Shown here: positions 1 through 11,143 of the stretch, piece by piece
How the letters are laid out: each line of letters opens with the position of its first letter
Numbering within the stretch: the stretch's first letter is position 1
Source: Ceratobasidium sp. AG-K
Taxonomy: Eukaryota > Basidiomycota > Agaricomycetes > Cantharellales > Ceratobasidiaceae
Reading direction: 5' to 3'
NCBI GenBank assembly: GCA_037039685.1
Contig: JAWNGF010000002.1
Location: 3,968,001-4,032,000 of the forward strand
Length of the DNA: 64,000 nucleotides
Notes under the pieces: generated by a model
Told to the model about the DNA's origin: nothing
Database searches by the model: none
What the model saw: only the letters and a program-made list of their open reading frames with translations
Program-made: the position numbers and the translations under genes

Positions 1-433
1 CAGGAGGGGATATCCTCGGCAAGACCACGAGGATCTTGAACAACGGTGCCAAGGTCGTCTGTTATGGAATGCAAGTGTAATTCCACTCTTTTCTCGACTG
101 GTCTAACCGTTTTGTAGGACCGCGTCGCCTTCGATCCCTCTGGCCATGTCGCATGTACTGAAAAATGTTGAGCTACTTGGGTCCACCATGGGCTCAACCG
201 CCGAACTGCGCGCTGCAACCGAGTTTGCGACTGAGCATAAGCTCCGACCGATCGTGAGTGAGGTGATTGACGGGCTGGAGAATGCTGAGCGTGGGTTCGA
301 TGCTCTGTCAAACGGCAAGAATGTGAGTGGCTTGCCAAGTGTTTGAGAGCATGCTAATCATTTGACTGGGCGGCAGTTTGGAAAAATCGTGATAAGAGTA
401 GACGGAAAGAGCGGGAGTGGGTCTAAACTCTGA
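1..433 (+). CDS. Zinc-type alcohol dehydrogenase-like (MDR) protein, copy 1, 5' end outside window
   Basis: Only the last three exons are present: 1-76, 118-322 and 377-433, stop TGA at 431-433. They are nearly the same, base for base, as the last exons of the copy at 789-2333, which identifies the family: medium-chain dehydrogenase/reductase, zinc-type alcohol dehydrogenase-like, NAD(P)-dependent oxidoreductases of small carbonyls or quinones. The visible part covers the end of the Rossmann fold (KVVCYGM) and the C-terminal catalytic-domain return. Residues encoded at 76/118 and 322/377 are split by introns at the same places as in copy 2. The open frame shows no break. Substrate cannot be told from sequence. 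Family is sure, exact function is not. Confidence 0.8.
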
Positions 434-788
434 AATCTGCCATATGTGAACAGATGAAATAATAACATGTGTTGACTACCAAGCTACGTGAACAATCCGC
501 ATCACAGGCAGGCTATATGCGCTTATTGAACTTGGCACTTGAGGTATGATCTGGTGGGGCTTCTCGTTATCGTCGCTTGTAGACTGTCGAGTGACCACCG
601 GATGATACGGATGAATTATGGGCTGTAAGCGGGTCGGGTTAGGGTGTGGATGAGTCACGGCTTCGAAATTCCGTACTTACTGATACCGTATTATACAGCC
701 AAATCAATGCGGAAAATGATGGCCGGTTATTGGTACTTGAGCGCAAGAATGGCCGGGTTTGGTGGGCAAAAGTACACTCTCCGTCACA
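434..788. other. Spacer between the two dehydrogenase copies
   Basis: No coding frame stands out. It holds the 3' flank of copy 1 and presumably the promoter of copy 2. The first 20 bases after the copy 1 stop resemble those after the copy 2 stop, so the duplicated unit reached a little past the stop codon. Confidence 0.4.
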
Positions 789-2333
789 ATGTCGAGCCAG
801 ATTCCAAGTACGACCAAGGCCTTTGTGCTTGGTGCAAGGCAGACGCGCACATTGAACGGAAAGGATGTTCCGTATCATGATGCGTCGATCGAGGAGAGGC
901 CGCTCAAGTATGAGGACGGACAGGTTGTGGTCAAGATTTTGGCCGCTGGATTCAACCATCGCGAGGTGAGTATTAGCCGCAACTACAAGCGCGTTTGTTT
1001 GAGCGAGGTGGCAGCTTTGGATGCGCAAAGGCCGCTATCCCGGAATGAAAGAAGGAACCGTCATGGGCGCCGACGCATCCGGTACGTCCATCCCTTCCAC
1101 CGACCCACCCCAACCAACCCAAAGCAGGAATCGTCCTCGCCGGCCCTCCCGAGCTCCTCAACAAGCGTGTATTCGTCATCCCGGTCGTAGACTGGGATTC
1201 CAACCCCCGCGGGCCTGAAAAAGAGTACGCCTCTCGGTTGCGAATGAATCGTACGAGATTAATCATCAGATGGACATAGTTTTGGTGTACTGGGTGGGAC
1301 GGATCATCCTCCTCTCGGAACTCTGGCAGAATACATTGTGCTCCCGTCCGAGTCGGTAATTCCTGTTCCGGAGCATATGACTGATGAGGAGGCGGGTTCG
1401 TGGGGTCTGGGTGCTGTGACTGCATGGCGGTGAGTGGTTAGCAGTTTGCTGGACGTATGCGCTATTAGACGCTAGCAGTCGGATATGTCACTATACTTTC
1501 TTGACGAGATGGGAACTGACAACCTCAAAAGTGCCGTAGTTACCAAAGGTCAAGTTAATAAAGGGCAAAACGTCTTCATCGTAAGTCTTCATCGTTCGTT
1601 CAACGACCGGCTAACCCGGTGGATTAGACGGGCATTGGCGGAGGGGTCGCCCTCATCGCACTAGTGTTCTGCCTTGCACGCGGCGCAACCGTATTCGTTT
1701 CGTCCTCTAGCAAAGAGACAATCGACAAAGCTGTCAAGTTGGGTGCGAAAGGAGGTGTCAATTACCGCGACGGCGAGTCCGAGTGTCCCTAATTGGCTAT
1801 GCTTGGTGCTTATGAATTCTTTCCAGAGTCGTGGCCCGAAGACCTCGCCGCATTGTTCAAGGAGCACAGCGTCAAAGGCCTGGACGTGATCATCGATTCG
1901 GCGGGAGGGGATATCCTCGACAAGACCGTGAGGATCTTGAACCACGGTGCCAAGGTCGTTTGTTATGGAATGCAAGTGTAACTCAGCGCTTTTCTCGACT
2001 TGTCTAATCGTTTTGTAGGACTGTGTCTCCTTCAATCCCTTTCGCCATACCACACCTACTGAAAAATATTGACCTGCTTGGGTCTACCTTGGGCTCAACC
2101 GCCGAACTGCGCGCTGCAACCGAGTTTGCGACTGAGCATAAGCTCCGACCGATCGTGAGCGAGGTGATTGACGGGCTGGAGAATGCTGAGCGTGGGTTCG
2201 AGGCTCTGTCAAATGGCAAGAATGTGAGTGGCTTGCCAAGTGTTTGAGAGCATGTTAATCATTTGACTGGCGGCAGTTTGGAAAAATCGTGATAAGAGTA
2301 GACGGAAAGAGCGGGAGTGGGTCTAATCTCTGA
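789..2333 (+). CDS. Zinc-type alcohol dehydrogenase-like (MDR) protein, copy 2
   Basis: Nine exons give a 365-residue protein: 789-965, 1015-1081, 1128-1224, 1280-1429, 1532-1580, 1628-1772, 1827-1977, 2019-2223 and 2277-2333. All phases fit. The start is the ATG at 789 (MSSQIPSTTKAF), the first in frame. The N-terminal GroES-like part has VKILAAGFNHRE. The nucleotide-binding part begins with TGIGGGVALIAL, a Rossmann glycine-rich turn, and the C-terminal part ends FGKIVIRVDGKSGSGSNL. Length suits the family (about 340-370). I do not see the classic Cys/His structural zinc set, so a quinone-reductase-like enzyme is possible. The intron after 1772 starts with GC (GACG|GCGAGT) and ends AG at 1826, a rare GC-AG intron. 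It is the tandem partner of the truncated copy upstream. Confidence 0.85.
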
Positions 2334-2352
2334 AATCTGCCAAATGTGATTA

Positions 2353-2680
2353 TGGTGATTATAGAAAGGGTTTGCCCCGTACCTATTTTTTTTTTTGATT
2401 TCAGAGCGATTTTGAGTGAAGTTTGCGAAATGTGTATCCGTCCTATAAGCGTTTTTCAGCGACGTGAGTATGCGCAAAGTGATCGGGCTAATTAGGCACG
2501 TCGAACGGTATCCTCTTCTGTGTGTGAGGTTGGGGTGAAAAATCGACTTTTCAACAAGCATATCGAGCATTACACTGTAGATATGTATTTTTCCGCTCTG
2601 ACAACTACACGCATATAGTCTAATAGTAAGGGGGGTGATATTTGAAAAGGAACGAACAAAAGGTTGAATATTGAGGGAGA
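2353..2680. repeat. Left inverted-repeat arm of the 1-kb element
   Basis: It pairs with 3028-3358. Small differences between arms (for example the T run near 2385-2396) show the arms have drifted apart since insertion. Confidence 0.8.
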
Positions 2681-3027
2681 GTTGAAAAGTGCATTTGGAC
2701 CGCTTCTACTCACAACGATCCAACTCAATTCATGGATCGGTGAGCACACAGAGTGAGGTTCCCCCATTTTTCAACCTCATTAGGAGTCTGAGAGTACCTC
2801 AGATAAGCTGTCTGGTTGTTTTACTTATCACCTTGTTCCAGAAACCGCATCAGATCCACGGCCAGCGTAACACTCAAAACGGCTGGTTCGCTTGACTGGA
2901 CGCCATATCCCTACTGATATTTGACATAGGAAGCTTTAAAATGACTTCTGAAACTAGTTAATAAGAAACGGCCCGCTCCTCGAGTCGCTGTTTCAAACAC
3001 TGGAGGCCCGAATGCCTCTCTCAAGAT

Positions 3028-3358
3028 CTCCCTCAATATTCAACCTTTTGTTCGTTCCTTTTCAAATATCACCCCTTCTTACTATTAGACTATATGTGTG
3101 TAGTTGTCAGAGCGGAAAAATACATATCTACAGTGTAATGCTCGATATGCTTGTTGAAAAGTCGGATTTTTCACCCCAACCTCACACACAGAAGAGGATA
3201 CCGTTCGACGTGCCTAATTAGCCCAATCACTTTGCGCATACTCGCGTCGCTTGAAAACGCTTATAGGGCGAGATACACATTTCGCAAACTTCACTCAAAA
3301 TCGCTCTGAAATCGAAAAAATTAAATAGGCGCGGGGCAAACCCTTTCTATAACTGCCA
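3028..3358. repeat. Right inverted-repeat arm of the 1-kb element
   Basis: It pairs with 2353-2680 in opposite orientation. Short chance ORFs in both arms are not believable genes. Confidence 0.8.
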
Positions 3359-3945
3359 TAAGTCTCCACCTGTGTCAATCTATTCAGTCAACTAAAGTAT
3401 TTCGCCTCTAGCCGTACAAGAGCCTGCCCGACATGTTTTGGAGGGTTGGCGACCCGCACGATGGAACTAAGGAGACGAGGTCCCGCAACTATAGGTCACA
3501 TACTGCTTTTTAACCTTGCTGAACGAAGACTGTCGGTCACACTCGCTGACAGAACTGCTGCCCTGTGGACCCGCTATGTTCTCCTTTAATTAGGTACCAC
3601 CTACCACCACTCTTGTGTCCAGTATACTAGCAAACGTTCGCCTAGGCACTGCTGCTTGGCTTGGGCTGCTCATCTGGCGCTGTGTATTTATGCTCATGGA
3701 AATGCTAGGAGGGTGGCTGAAGCTGAACCAACTACAGATAACGATTAGCCATGGCATTCCCGTTCTAACCTGCAAAGGTGGCCGCGCTACCCGGGCTATA
3801 CTGGCTATTGTCCCCCCGTGCATATCATAGCACCAGTCCTGACCGGTTCCATTACTTGGATTCCACATAGTCAATCGGTGGAGCAGCCACCAAGTTCCAC
3901 TATCCCAATACCCACCACGACTGGGTCCTCATCCCCCTGGACGCA

Positions 3946-4314
3946 ATGGAACGTCGACCCCGAACCTGGGAAAGCATTTGCATACAGGCTATCGGACTCG
4001 CAAACAACGCCTGGGGGAACGATTTGAATGGTAGTTCCCTAAAAGACGTTATGAAGCGTATCATCCCATCAGCTGGGCACTTAAAAGTCAACAGCATTTT
4101 GTCAAAAGTTATGCTGCCGTTCTTCTCAATCACAGAGCCGGATTGGATCGAAGATGCAGAAAGCACCCTCGCAATTAGCCAAGATCGGGCGTACCAATTC
4201 ATGGATGCTACATGCAAAAGGATCCCTTTGACCGATGTTCCCTTAAGCTGCCGTCTACTCAACATCCCAGGCGTGTTTACTCTTATCCCAGATATGAACG
4301 CAGCACCAAGATGA
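3946..4314 (+). CDS. Doubtful hypothetical ORF (122 aa), possible fragment
   Basis: I do not recognise it. The frame MERRPRTWESICIQAIGL... is open for 122 codons and has a balanced residue mix (WESICIQAIGLANNAWGNDL), which looks more protein-like than its antisense frame. It starts mid-region with no clear upstream exon. The next frame (4314-4770) also has coding-like stretches such as LPDPRPFSNSTTTHQC. This could be a remnant of a larger multi-exon gene spanning about 3615-4770, but I could not build a consistent splice model. The rest of 3360-4811 shows nothing I can name. Confidence 0.25.
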   Translation: MERRPRTWESICIQAIGLANNAWGNDLNGSSLKDVMKRIIPSAGHLKVNSILSKVMLPFFSITEPDWIEDAESTLAISQDRAYQFMDATCKRIPLTDVPLSCRLLNIPGVFTLIPDMNAAPR

Positions 4315-4811
4315 GACTTCAGTCGATCCTTGTCATTACCCTGGTCATTTCGGAGACTCGCGATATAATTTTGTATGAATACGCTCCTGGGCACCTTGGT
4401 AAATTTACGAAAGCCCCTTGCCGATCTTTGCCAGACCCGAGGCCATTCTCTAACAGCACTACTACCCACCAGTGCTGGAGTTTTTGCTCGGGTGACTTAC
4501 GCAGCCGGCGCAAGTTTCTGTACCAACTATCGACTATCGCACATGCAACGATCCAAAACGATGCAGCTCTTTCAGTTGTAAGCGATCCTCTGACAACCGA
4601 CGTGTTGAGTATGACGTCAACAGTTATCGGTATGATGGTCTTGCAAAACACGACGGAATTTTCTTCTGAAACAAATGCCAATGACTACGTCGTTAGACTC
4701 TTTCGTACAGGTACAGCGCCCCAGGTGGTGTTTGTGTCCGTCATTGCGTCATTGGTTATGCCATTCCCTTATTAGCCCCAATCATACAACCAAAGTCCCA
4801 AGTAACAGAAA

Positions 4812-6075
4812 TTATCCCCGTTTGACACCATAAACCGTGTATACCTTTATCAACGCACATTTTTCCGGGTCCTTTAGCTCTTCAACCGTTCCCTCGATAA
4901 GTGACTTGGCTTCCTCTTTCTCCAGCCCCATGTCGCACAGTAGGCTCAGCTGATCGCGAACGGCCATGACATATTGGCAAGCATACAATGCTCCGAGCCG
5001 AGAGTCCAGCTTAGATGAGCAGGCATAATTTTCATGTGGGTAAGCGGCGACCGTCTTCAGAACTGTCTGAATACGCTCAAACCCTCTCGGCTGAGGACTG
5101 TCTTGCCACAGGTCTGAGTTGGGGGCTAACCACAGTGGTAACTTTTCACCCAAGTCTGGGTCAACACCCACCGCGCTGAGTGCACTTCGAATAAGGTCCA
5201 GTAGACGGCACCCCAAGGGATTAGTGCTTCGGGCAAATTTGGTAATGTCTTGGGGCTCCCAGAGACCAAGACGATGCTCGACCAGGTGGATTAGCCCACC
5301 TGGCCGGAGAACGCGATGTATTTCGCGAAGCATTGCTCGGTAATCTCGAATCTGCGATCAATGTTAGTTGATATAGTTGTGTATGAGGTAGTGGGCAATG
5401 CGAACAATTTCTATCGCTACGTTCACGAAGACAATATCCTGTGAGTTGTCTTCAAGGAACAACCCCTCGGTTAGGTCGTAAACCTCGAATGTGATGTTCG
5501 ACCGCGGTGGGTGCGCAATAAGTGGCGCAATGTCCAAACTTCTAAACTGAACGTGGGGAAATTCGGTGGCCATCTCTTGAATCCTATATCGCACACATAA
5601 GTGAGGCTCCGTATGTCTAGACGAAGCGACTAGTTACTCACCAAGTCCCGGTTCTTGTCCCAATTTCTAAAACGTGATACGTCCTATCCGCCTTGGGATC
5701 TTCACGCAACATTTCTCGTACCGGGCCTAAATAATTATCCCCAAGCATGTGCTTGCGCAAAACATGCCGAAGAATGTATCGCCTCGTATCGTCCGTAGGA
5801 AACCACTTGATACCGTTCGCGCTCGCGGGCTGTTGACGACCATGGTGCTCGATGAAAAATTCTGCAAGTCATGAAGCGCCTAAGGTGGTGTTGTGGTACA
5901 AACCTTAACGTCACCTACCTGGCACGTCGTCTGAGAGAATCGTCATTCCAGAGAGTGATGAGTCGGTCTCTGACGGAAAATCTGATATTGATTCGGTATC
6001 GTAGGCCTGGCGGTCGGGTATAACGCGATATACAAGGCTCCCCGTTTCAGGGTCGTAGAACGGGTGTACGGACAT
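4812..6075 (-). CDS. SAM-dependent methyltransferase, LaeA/UMTA-like, copy 1 (intact)
   Basis: Four exons, 5919-6075, 5642-5861, 5406-5583 and 4812-5351, encode 364 residues. The short N-terminal lead (MSVHPFYDPETGSLVYRV, then SGMTILSDD) comes before the conserved FFIEHHGRQQPAS block. Class I methyltransferase motifs follow: motif I VLEIGTRTGTW (SAM-binding turn), the acidic-loop region VQFRSLDIAP, QDIVFVNVAIE and the post-motif LRPGGLIHLVEH. The C-terminal helical part ends TVYGVKRG. The family includes fungal secondary-metabolism regulators such as LaeA, but most basidiomycete array members have no known substrate. A TATATA lies at 6127-6132, 52 bp upstream of the ATG. The third intron's donor is a weak GTTCGC, placed there because the paralogues splice at the same codon. 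Confidence 0.85.
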
Positions 6076-6535
6076 GAGAGCACCAAATCGTAGGCGTAAA
6101 AAATCAGAGGAAATCAAGAGCAGGAGTATATAGAGACACTATTCGAACGACCAAGAGAGGGGATGTAAAGGTCAGGTGTTGGAGAGTAGAGTGGATAATC
6201 CATCTACCTTGACGGGATCAAACGAGATGATTCCGATCACGTGGCGGCCCCCAAGGTCTCGACGTCTTGGCGCACTACAGATCGGTATCTCCGTCTTTCT
6301 TTTCCTTCAATAGACTCATTTGTGGCTCACAATTTCCATTTTGTGTTTCCGCGACCCCACATACTGTATTTGTTCCGCCCCGATTGTTTCCCCTCATCAC
6401 CGCCCGGTGCCTGAAAATTCAGCCTGCTGCTGGTGGCTCTTGTTTGCCTCCTATGCGCATGCAACGAAGCGCTGATACATTTGTGATATGAATATTCTGG
6501 CCACTCGAATGGTAAATACACAGCGTGTAACGAAG
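6076..6535. other. Spacer between methyltransferase copies 1 and 2
   Basis: It holds the upstream region of copy 1 (TATATA at 6127-6132) and the 3' flank of dead copy 2. No other gene is seen. Confidence 0.4.
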
Positions 6536-7749
6536 TTATCCATGTTTGACACCATAAACCGTATATACCTTCAACAGCACCCATTTTTCTGGATCTCTCA
6601 ATTCTTCGACCACTCCTTCAATAAGTGATTTGGCATCCTCCGTCTCTAGGCCCAGATCGCACAAGAACTCAGATGGTCCCGAACATTCATGACAAACTGA
6701 CAGACATACAAGGCTCCAAGGCGCGCGTCCAGTTTAGACGAGCAAGGGAAGTGGTTGTGTGGATAATCAGCGACAGTTTCCAAGACCGTTTGGGTGCGCT
6801 CGAATCCTCCCGGCTGAGTGCTGTCTTCCCATAAGTCCGACTCAGGGAATAGCCACACCGGCAGCTTCTCAGACAAATCCGGGTCAACGCCCACCGCACT
6901 GATTGCGTTCCTTACAAGACCGAGAAGGCGACACCCAGAGGATTGGTGGCTCGGGCGAATTTGGTCATGTCCTGAGGATCCCAAAGGCCCAGACGATGTT
7001 CAACCAAATGAACCAACCCACCGGTCTAAGCACACGGTGTATTTCACGCAGCATCGCCCGGTAATCCCTGATCTACTCATCCAAACCGGTCAGTGGGGGA
7101 AATTTCAGAGGGTAAGCACGGATGTAAGACTGACGATTTCAATTGCCAAGTTTACAACTACAATGTCTTGAGAGTTGTCCTCGACAAATAGTCCACCAGC
7201 TAGGTCGTAAACCTCGAATACAATGTTTGGCCGGGGTGTATGTGCAACAAGTGGTGCAATATCCAAGCTTCGGAACTGAACGTGAGAAAACTCTGTGGCC
7301 ATTTCTTGGATCCTATATTGCAAACGACCACCAGATCAATTATGGATTGGCACACTCAAACTAAAATCGCTACTCACCAGGTCCCACTTCTCGTTCCAAT
7401 TTCTAAAGCTCGGAAACTCCTTTTGGCTTCGGGGTCCGAGCGCAGCAGCTCCCGTACAGGGCCAAGGAAGTTATCACCAAGTAGATGCTTGCGCAAAACG
7501 CGCCGCATCATGCACCGTCTCGTATTATCCGTAGGAAACCGCTTTATTGCGTTATCGCTCGCAGGCTGTTGAGGACCATGATGTTCAATTACCAGATAAA
7601 TTATCTGTGAGTATCGTCGTTCCGGGAGCCGAAGACTCTGTCTCCGATGTAAAGTCTGATATTGAATCAGTCCCGTAAGCCTGAGGGTCGGGCACCACGC
7701 GATAAACAAGGCTGCCAGTCTCGGGGTCGTAAAATGGACACACAGACAT
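6536..7749 (-). pseudogene. LaeA/UMTA-like methyltransferase, copy 2 (broken)
   Basis: The whole gene can be aligned to copy 1, but it cannot make the protein. Lead exon (MSVCPFYDPETGSLVYRV from 7749): the first intron has been deleted so that the donor site abuts exon 2, which puts a TGA five codons later. Exon 3 (7135-7312, 178 nt) and the acceptor of exon 4 (7072) are intact. Within exon 4 three single bases are missing against copy 1, near 7025 (in the PGG turn), near 6945 (in NPxGCR) and near 6665 (in the C-terminal helix). Together they restore phase, so the last codons TVYGVKHG are still readable. A 22-base G run lies just upstream at 7828-7849. The deleted intron is hard to blame on sequencing; the single-base losses could be. 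Confidence 0.8.
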
Positions 7750-7827
7750 ATCAAACACCTAGGAACAAGCCAGCGTAGAAAGTGAATCCGGGCACTGAGA
7801 AAATGTTGAGTTATCGGGGCAGCTGTC

Positions 7828-7849
7828 GGGGGGGGGGGGGGGGGGGGGG
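7828..7849 (+). repeat. 22-base poly-G run
   Basis: It is an unbroken G tract about 80 bp upstream of the broken copy 2 start codon. Its true length is uncertain in any assembly. Such tracts can form quadruplexes; here that is only a possibility. Confidence 0.9.
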
Positions 7850-8983
7850 TTTGACGAACGCGGGGTGTACTCAACTTCAGAGGTAATGAGCCTGGGGTAG
7901 CTGGTCACGTATCCCTACGGGTTTCTCGTCTTTCCTTTCTAAGTTACCTCCGGATGGCCATGTACTTCCAACCTTTTTTCTGATTGTTGTGTCATGTATG
8001 GTACCGAGCGGTTTGATCATGTGTTCATGTAGCTTGCTAAATAAATTTAAGTATTCAAAGACCAGCTGGTCACGTGCATTGTTTATTTTATTTTATTTTA
8101 ACAACGTCAGCGAAATTACAGCCTTAAGCTTGTGGCCTCTGCATCCGTGACCCTTGACTGTCAAAGAAGCGACCGGAAACATTAAGCCACAGATAATTGG
8201 GACCACGTTCCCGCTACTGCGGCCGTCTAGCTCGCACCCAGCTGTAATGGTGATTTGAGGAATGAATGAAATTATGGGTTTTGATTAGCGTCGTCGTGCT
8301 AAATTTGGGCTACGAGGCATCATTGCAATCTCCCAGCTGCCAGGGCGCACGTGTGCTCGGAGTATTGTCCTGGCGACTGAGTATCACCGGGCCGGCTCCG
8401 GTGGCCGAGTGGCCATGGAGCTCAGGCACGAGCTGTCGATAGTCTAATCCCCCAAATCAATGTTATGCCTATGTAAGGGAGTATGTTGTGCTCCATGCCA
8501 TGTCAGCGGCCCATATTCGGCCGTGCAATACGGTACGGTTACGTACATACAGGTTAAATCTGCGTCAAGTTTACTTCCTCACCATTTACGTTCTGAACGT
8601 AACGAAGTCAATAGAATTTGGAATTTGGGTACCGTAGGCTACGCCTGAAAACACCAGTCAGCAGCTGTTCGAAAACTAGCACAAGACGTATGCGTAGGTT
8701 GCGATAACCAGTGACAGATCCAGCGAAGGGCCTTGTCCGTATCCATTTTGGTCATTCCCTCGTTCCCGGCAGTTTGTTGAGCTGCATTTGCATCGAAGTG
8801 AGGAGAAGGAAACACCACCACCCTTGAGCTGGGCATGCAAGAGGAATACAAGAACATCGTCCCCTTCATCATACCAATACATAGTCCGTTCCAGTACTGT
8901 TACAGGAAAGCCATACAAACTCTAGCACGTGAACATCTATCCAGAGGCTCAAGAACACAACGTACAACTCCGCCGGTCAGAAG
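7850..8983. other. Gene-poor spacer, about 1.1 kb
   Basis: A short ATTTT-type microsatellite lies at about 8081-8100. TGGCCGAGTGG at 8402-8412 matches a tRNA A-box but has no partner B-box. Nothing codes convincingly. Confidence 0.4.
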
Positions 8984-10250
8984 TCAAGTCCTTTTCGTAG
9001 CATATAAAGTATACAACTTTAACAACGTGCACTTTTCTGGGTCCTTCAATTCCTCGATTGTTTCCTCGACGAGCGAAGTAGCCTCCTCCTCAGGTATTCC
9101 TCCGTCACGCAGAAGACCAAGCGAATCGCGTACGGCCATAGCATAATGGTAAGCAAACAACGACCCAAGTCGATGATCAAGATCCGCCGAGCAAGGGTGA
9201 CCATCATGTGGATAGGCAGGACAAGTTTTGACAATCGAATGGATCTGCTCAAAGCCCTTCGAATGGCTATCGTCTTTCCACAAATCTGATTCGGGAGCCA
9301 GCCAAAGTGGTAGCTTCTCTGCCATGTCTGGGTCGACACCAAGTTTGCTTATTGCCCCCCTGACGAGATCGTGAAGGCGGCACCCTACGGGATTCGTGCC
9401 CCAAGCAAATCTTGTAACATCTTGAGGGTCCCAGAGACCAGGGACATACTCGATCAGATGAACTAGGCCGCCTGGTCGTAATACCCGATGAATTTCACGA
9501 AGGAGCGCCCGATAGTCCTTAACCTAGTTCTAGTTAGCATGAGCAGGCGGCTTGGATAATTTTGCGACCAACTAGCTCTATTGCCACATTAATGAATACG
9601 ATATCTTGAGAACCATCTTCAAGCAATAGCCCTTCACCGATATCGTATACCTCAAATAAAATGTTTGATCTCGGGGCGTGCGCCATTATCGGTGCTATAT
9701 CAATGCTACGAAACTGGACGTGTGGGAATTCGGCGGCCATTTCTTGGATCCTACAAAAAGCACAATTCAATGACCAGCCTCAACTTGATGCACTAAGGAG
9801 CCCGAAACTGTTTCCTTACCAGCTCCCATTTCTTGTCGGTATCTCCAGGACATGGTGGTGTTTCCCCGTGCCAGAATCTGAATATAGTATATCCTTCACT
9901 GGACCCAGGTAGTTATGTCCCAACATATACTTTCGCAATACATGCCGGACTATATACCGCCTCGTATCATCCGTAGGGTACCAACGAACAGCGTTTTCGC
10001 TTGCAGGTTGTTGTCGCCCGTGGTGCTCAATAAAGAATTCTGGCAGTATATAAGATATATCACTCTCAGCTTTAGAAGGTTAAGATAGCTTACCTGGTAT
10101 ATCATCTGAAAGGATTGTCATTCCAGACGCTGATGACTCCGTCTCGGACGCGAAGTCCGATAGCGACTCGGTGCCATAAGGTTGTACATCGGGTATAACA
10201 TGGTAAACATGCCCCTCAGTCTCAGGATCGTAGACCGGGTATGCGGGCAT
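8984..10250 (-). CDS. SAM-dependent methyltransferase, LaeA/UMTA-like, copy 3 (open frame, altered motif I)
   Basis: Exons 10094-10250, 9820-10039, 9573-9750 and 8984-9523 have exactly the same lengths as in copy 1 (157, 220, 178, 540 nt) and give 364 residues without a break. The lead is MPAYPVYDPETEGHVYHV. FFIEHHGRQQPASENA, VQFRSIDIAPIMAHAP, DIGEGLLLEDGSQDIVF and LRPGGLVHLIEY are all present. The oddity is motif I: where sister copies read LEIGTRxGTW this one reads LEIPTRNGSW. Proline replaces the first glycine of the SAM-binding turn, so catalysis may be weak or lost though the gene is open. TATATAT lies at 10381-10387, 131 bp upstream. Confidence 0.85.
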
Positions 10251-11143
10251 AATATAGGATACCGATAATCGAGGGGAGATTGCGTGACGAAATGAACTTG
10301 AGGGATGGGAACTGGTGGACTGGAAGTGGGGGTGACCAGCAGGGAGCAGGAGAGTGGCAAGCACGAAAGGCATAGGTGAATATATATCGAGAAACCATCA
10401 CAGGTTCCCATATTCCAGGCTTCGCTGCCATGCACGTGGAGGAAATAGAGTTCCCCCGGGCTACTGGATGGCATGGACATTGGCAAAACGTTAGTCAGCC
10501 TGGATTAGTCAGGAGGTTGCCGCTCAACTCTAAACTCGTTCTACGTCAATATAGCCGGTACTGGGTGCTCAGTTGTGTGATTAACGACCATTCGAAAAGA
10601 GCTGTTTTGATACCACATCAGTCCTCAGGGCTAGTAGTTCCAACAAAAAATTTAGGGTGTACTGCCCTATTTGACGACTATGTTTGCCATGTATGGGTCC
10701 GCCTGGTTTCCACAACTAGCACCTCATACATATGCACCCGTTTGACCTCACTGAATTATATATTCGAGTCGGATCGCTGCAGCGATGGCTCCAATAACAC
10801 TGTTAGCGCTGTCCGCTCGTACCATCTAGCCTCAATCTCTCGAGTCAATCCGCATACAAGCACACACGGTTACACACACATCAGCCGCATCGAATCATAT
10901 CAAGATCAAAGGGATGGGACGTAGGATACACCAAGTCTGAACCGGCTGAGAGTGTGCGCGGTTTGAAAGGCCTCGAAACTACTTAGCGAAAACCGCACGT
11001 GCTCGTATAGGCTTGTTTGCGTAAACGAGCCCTTAGGAGCCTCAACTAGCATGTGCGATCTTTGCTGAGTAGAGGTGACATCAAGCGTGCTATTCAATGA
11101 ATACAGCCCAATCTATAATACAACGATAATACACAAGCCACGA
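10251..11143. other. Spacer between methyltransferase copies 3 and 4
   Basis: It holds the copy 3 upstream region. A 182-codon open stretch on the plus strand (10376-10924) has no family features and looks like chance. Confidence 0.4.

Larger units (their letters stand above)
2353..3358. mobile_element. Non-autonomous DNA element with about 330-bp terminal inverted repeats
   Basis: The left arm (about 2353-2680) and right arm (about 3028-3358) are inverted copies of each other, roughly 90% identical by eye. The tips read TGG(T/C).TTATAGAAAGGG inward from both ends, followed by TTTGCCCCG. Each tip is flanked by TA, which would be a TA target duplication as in Tc1/mariner-like elements. The central 350 bp has no transposase-like frame, so it would depend on an enzyme made elsewhere. 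It lies about 20 bp beyond the stop of the upstream dehydrogenase gene. Copy 1 of that gene lacks the element at the same relative place, so it inserted after the gene duplication. Long arms with no coding core fit a large MITE or a foldback element. Confidence 0.8.

Noticed and set aside
3900..4469. 189-codon minus-strand ORF
   Set aside because: It is antisense to the more protein-like frame at 3946-4314 and has no motif.
8390..8460. Possible tRNA (TGGCCGAGTGG A-box at 8402-8412)
   Set aside because: No matching B-box (GGTTCGANTCC), no acceptor-stem pairing; at most a SINE scrap.
10376..10924. 182-codon plus-strand ORF upstream of methyltransferase copy 3
   Set aside because: No family features, odd composition, and it overlaps the promoter of a good gene on the other strand.
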